From Fraxinus americana (taxonomy: Eukaryota > Streptophyta > Magnoliopsida > Lamiales > Oleaceae), in assembly GCA_035079005.1 (NCBI GenBank), contig CM068728.1, forward strand, positions 19,003,524 to 19,067,523: a DNA stretch of 64,000 bases. Reading direction: 5' to 3'. The translations under genes and the position numbers were made by a program. Shown in pieces: positions 61,277-64,000 of the stretch (the stretch's first letter is position 1; every line of letters begins with the position of its first letter). The notes under the pieces were generated by a model. It made no database searches. It had not been told where the DNA came from and saw nothing but the letters and a program-made list of their open reading frames with translations.

Positions 61277-61588
61277 ATGTCAGGAAGAGGAAAAGGAGGC
61301 AAGGGTTTGGGAAAGGGTGGAGCCAAGAGGCACAGGAAGGTGCTCAGAGACAACATTCAGGGCATCACGAAGCCGGCAATTCGCCGTCTGGCTCGCCGTG
61401 GCGGAGTGAAGCGTATTAGCGGGCTCATCTACGAAGAGACTCGCGGCGTCCTCAAGATCTTTCTCGAGAATGTTATTCGTGATGCAGTAACCTACACTGA
61501 ACACGCTCGCCGCAAAACCGTGACGGCGATGGACGTCGTTTACGCGCTCAAGAGGCAAGGCCGCACTCTATACGGCTTTGGAGGATAA
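61277..61588 (+). CDS. H4: Histone H4
   Basis: Intronless, 103 codons, start [20 protein letters not shown] and end [12 protein letters not shown]. The sequence appears identical to the canonical plant H4, covering the acetylatable tail lysines, the histone fold ([60 protein letters not shown]) and the C-terminal strand. It pairs with H3 in the nucleosome core tetramer. Codon third positions are more G/C-rich than in neighbouring genes, typical of highly expressed replication-dependent plant histones. The start follows a TATA-box promoter with a CCGTCG element. It stands alone, not in a histone cluster within this window. Confidence 0.98.
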
Positions 61589-62453
61589 GGGATTTTAGGA
61601 TTATGGTTGGGAAATTATGTTTTTCGGTTCTGGTGAAATTATGTATAAATTAGGGTTTTGTATTTGGAATCAATTGGAGATCTGTAGTGGATGGATTGTT
61701 AACAGATGATTTTTGACATTTCAGCGTTTACATCAGTTTTTCATATTTTTGCTGTTTAGATTAATTTTGTCTGCTCTAAATTGGTAATTTTGGATGAAAA
61801 CAATTTTATCTTTCAATTGGATTTGGGATTCGAAAGGATTTCTAAATGTAGGAAGGGAAAGATGATAGTTGAAACTAGGTATAATTATGAGTTGAGTCAT
61901 CTTGGCTTGAGTCGATAGATTGGGCTCGATGCAGTCTTTTGACTTGTGAGTTTCATGGGCCGAGGCGAATCATCCACGAGCTAACAAAGTACAAACCAAA
62001 CCATCTTATTTTTGGATAAATTAATAAAATAAGCTCAAAATCAGTCAGTTTGTGAACTCATGAAATATGATTCGTCTCGATATGAGCTCAAAGTTGTCCA
62101 TAAGTTGAGTAGAGACGACTCGAGCACTGAGTTGACGAGCGGCCAGTCCCTTTTGCCACCCTTAAGTGAAACCAACCAACTGTTAGATGGGAACATCATT
62201 TAAATTGCACAACAAAAGCATCCCAGAATAAGATGGCTAATTATGCAAGTCACTACAATCTTTATGAGTGGTGCCGAACAGAATAACTAAGGGTGGTTTT
62301 GAAACCATGATGTCTAGAATTCTTTAATTTGATGGGCCCAATGTGGCAAAAACAAGTCGAGTACGAGCACCACTAGGCTTTTTCAACGTTTTCAATAGCA
62401 TAACCTTCTAGCTTTTGAACACGAAATCTAGATTGTTCATGCGGCAAAGTTAC
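61589..62453. other. H4 3' flank and hAT-like relic
   Basis: The H4 3' UTR lies just after the stop. From ~61,890 to 62,165 the DNA has scattered 'gagtcg', 'ctcgat' and 'gacgagc' words and ends 'ttttgccaccctta', like a worn copy of the GC-rich hAT MITEs. The left end is not recognisable. No gene seen. Confidence 0.4.
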
Positions 62454-62645
62454 TTAGCTTTTTTTGGTTTCAGTGAAAATATTACCTGTTTCGTCGGCTT
62501 TTCTCTGTGCTAATTCGCGATCATTAATTATCACTTCAGTATAAGAAGCTTCATTACTGTTGTAGACTAATCCCTTGAATCCTCTCAGGTTCTTGCTGGG
62601 ACTGTTGAATAGTGAATTGGAGTTGGAGTTGCTTTCTTGTGGCAT
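62454..62645 (-). CDS. Hypothetical small protein or exon (unrecognised)
   Basis: A 63-codon frame starts at ATG 62645-62643 (MPQESNSNSNSLFNSPSKNL...) and ends ETKKS. It is hydrophilic, Ser/Asn-rich at the front and charged at the back, with no membrane segment. The frame stays open upstream of the ATG (ELGLKRIKTT). About 330 bp upstream a second minus-strand stretch (~63,112-63,014) reads NPTPDILSPLARGLDHWNSD and then RCSLFSNRLEP, ending at a GTAATT donor, so the two may be exons of one small gene. No start codon was found for that exon and the family is not recognised. It could equally be chance. Confidence 0.3.
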   Translation of the reverse strand: MPQESNSNSNSLFNSPSKNLRGFKGLVYNSNEASYTEVIINDRELAQRKADETGNIFTETKKS

Positions 62646-64000
62646 TGTTGTCTTAATTCTCTTCAGACCAAGTTCCTTAATATGACAAAAATAGGTATGT
62701 TACAAATCACTTATAATAGAAGTGATTTTTCTTATTTAACTGCAGGAACCATGGAAGATTTTCTTCACTAAATTACAATATTATTCAGTCGTAACAATGT
62801 TGAATGAGAAAGGGCATGATCGAATGTTAAAACCGGGATGGAATTTGCATCTGATCTGATCTGATCGTACTTAAAACATTGAAATTTTGAAATGAAAGGC
62901 ATTTTTTATAGGCTAGAGTTTGGAATGGATTACACACGACATGATCAAAGAAAAAAATTAAACAGTATAACACAATTCAGTACTGCGCGATGAACATGTT
63001 CAAAATAAATTACCTGGTTCTAGTCTATTTGAGAAAAGTGAGCACCGGTCTGAATTCCAGTGATCAAGACCCCGAGCGAGAGGGGAAAGGATGTCAGGTG
63101 TAGGATTGGATCTGAACAAGAAAATGGGAAGTGAAACGAGCTTCTCGTGACTTTCACGCTAGCATATATTCAAAAATAAAGAGGGAGAGAGTGGGAGTTA
63201 ATTTGAAGAATCACAGAGAAAATAAAAAGACCCTGAAATAGATGTTTTAATCCCAAGTTGTCTCTCCTTTCTTGGATTTGAGTTGGGTCCAGAATTAACG
63301 ATTTTCAGAGTGGATTTAACGGAGTTACGAAGATTTAACATTAATGATCCAACGGAATTTGTACGGATGCAAACGGTGTGAATTAAATTTGGGTCATGTA
63401 GAGTCAGTTTACGTTCGACTTGAGAATGAGACCGAGTTATTAGGACACACTGAAATCTGAGGAGTGGAAACCTAGTGGGACCTCTCGAACGTTGGACTAG
63501 GTGACAACATTTTTCTTTCTATTCTTATCAATCATACATTTTTCAATAAAATAATATTACACGTAAATTTAAAAATTTTTATTTCTCTTTTAACCATACA
63601 TTCTCCAAAAAATTAATATTCGTCTCGTTGTAATTGAAAATAAGAGCCGAGCTTGGGTACCAGGCTTTGGTTCATAGGCCGGTACCCGGCTCTCTCACAT
63701 TAGGGGGGGTGGGTACATTTTTGGGGGGTTTTTTTATTGAGGTGGGTCCGCATCGGACCCACCTCATTGTGAGGGGAGGACTTTAGCAGGCCTTTACCAG
63801 GCCTGGTAAAGTAGAAAAATCCTCAAAATAATGAGAGCCAAACGGGCGCTATAATTAGCACTTGAGTCACTTTTGCCTTTGGACTGCCATACTCTTTTAT
63901 CTAAGCCTTTGGAATTTATGCCTTCTTATTGGAAACAATGGTCAATGATCCAAGGATTTATGAGTAAGATTAAACACAACTATATGGAATAAAGCTTCTA
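62646..64000. other. Right-end region: possible upstream exon and palindromic repeats
   Basis: It contains the possible exon at ~63,014-63,112 discussed with the neighbouring small ORF, and the palindrome cluster at 63.66-63.85 kb. Otherwise it is AT-rich without supported genes. Confidence 0.35.
63655..63850. repeat. Palindrome cluster, probable MITE remnant
   Basis: The arms 63738-63750 and 63754-63766 (GAGGTGGGTCCG / CGGACCCACCTC plus one outer pair) form a 13-bp hairpin with a 3-nt loop. CTTTACCAGGCCTGGTAAAG (63792-63811) is a perfect 20-bp palindrome. A right-end motif 'gagccaaacgggcgct' (63835-63850) resembles a MITE terminus, but no matching left end was found. Confidence 0.6.

Noticed and set aside
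1..64000. CRISPR arrays, rRNA, tRNA genes or an organellar insertion
   Set aside because: No regularly spaced short repeats, no tRNA cloverleaf with conserved A/B boxes, and no rRNA or organelle gene sequence was recognised on either strand by reading.

Overview
This is nuclear DNA from a flowering plant, almost certainly a eudicot. The evidence is GT-AG introns of plant size, plant-specific families (plant mobile domain, PORR, DUF868, OPT, FAR1-like, RGI-type LRR kinase), an AT-rich background, and dense MITEs, solo LTRs and MULEs. I cannot name the species. No rRNA, tRNA, CRISPR array or prokaryotic feature was seen. Exon joins were worked out by eye from splice signals, reading phase and remembered family sequences; no alignment was run.

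Layout. 0-3 kb: minus-strand SEC14/CRAL-TRIO gene, cut by the left edge. 4.4-8.1 kb: minus-strand plant-mobile-domain (MAIN-like / 'PP7 long form') gene with a long repetitive tail. 11-16 kb: decayed FAR1/MULE-type transposase relic with in-frame stops, homopolymer frameshifts and internal duplications. 16-19 kb: AT-rich tandem repeats. 19.3-23.0 kb: oligopeptide transporter with a solo LTR in intron 1, convergent with a PORR-domain gene (23.5-24.7 kb, minus). 25.6-27.1 kb: three MITEs with target-site duplications. 27.8-30.2 kb: minus-strand nucleotide-sugar transporter-like gene. 32.2-32.6 kb: GC-rich fold-back hAT MITE with a perfect 8-bp TSD. 33.0-35.8 kb: TMEM245/AI-2E-like membrane protein. 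38.8-40.4 kb: membrane RING-H2 E3 ligase. 41.8-46.3 kb: gene-fragment graveyard, with a WW-protein pseudogene fragment hosting a solo LTR in an intron and a Pack-MULE-like element carrying one O-fucosyltransferase exon. 47-54 kb: gene-free, with MITEs, a tandem duplication and a 1.2-kb non-autonomous MULE (9-bp TSD) holding a nested MITE. 54.6-58.0 kb: RGI3/RGI4-like LRR receptor kinase. 58.6-59.5 kb: DUF868 gene (minus). 61.3-61.6 kb: intronless histone H4. Beyond that are a weak small ORF and palindromic repeats.

The genes are an ordinary unlinked plant set with no operon or evident gene cluster. The most notable content is transposon biology: exact insertion footprints, nested insertions, exon capture, and a PMD gene (a family with transposon-associated members) with a duplicated basic/AT-hook-like tail. 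I found no convincing new multi-gene system.
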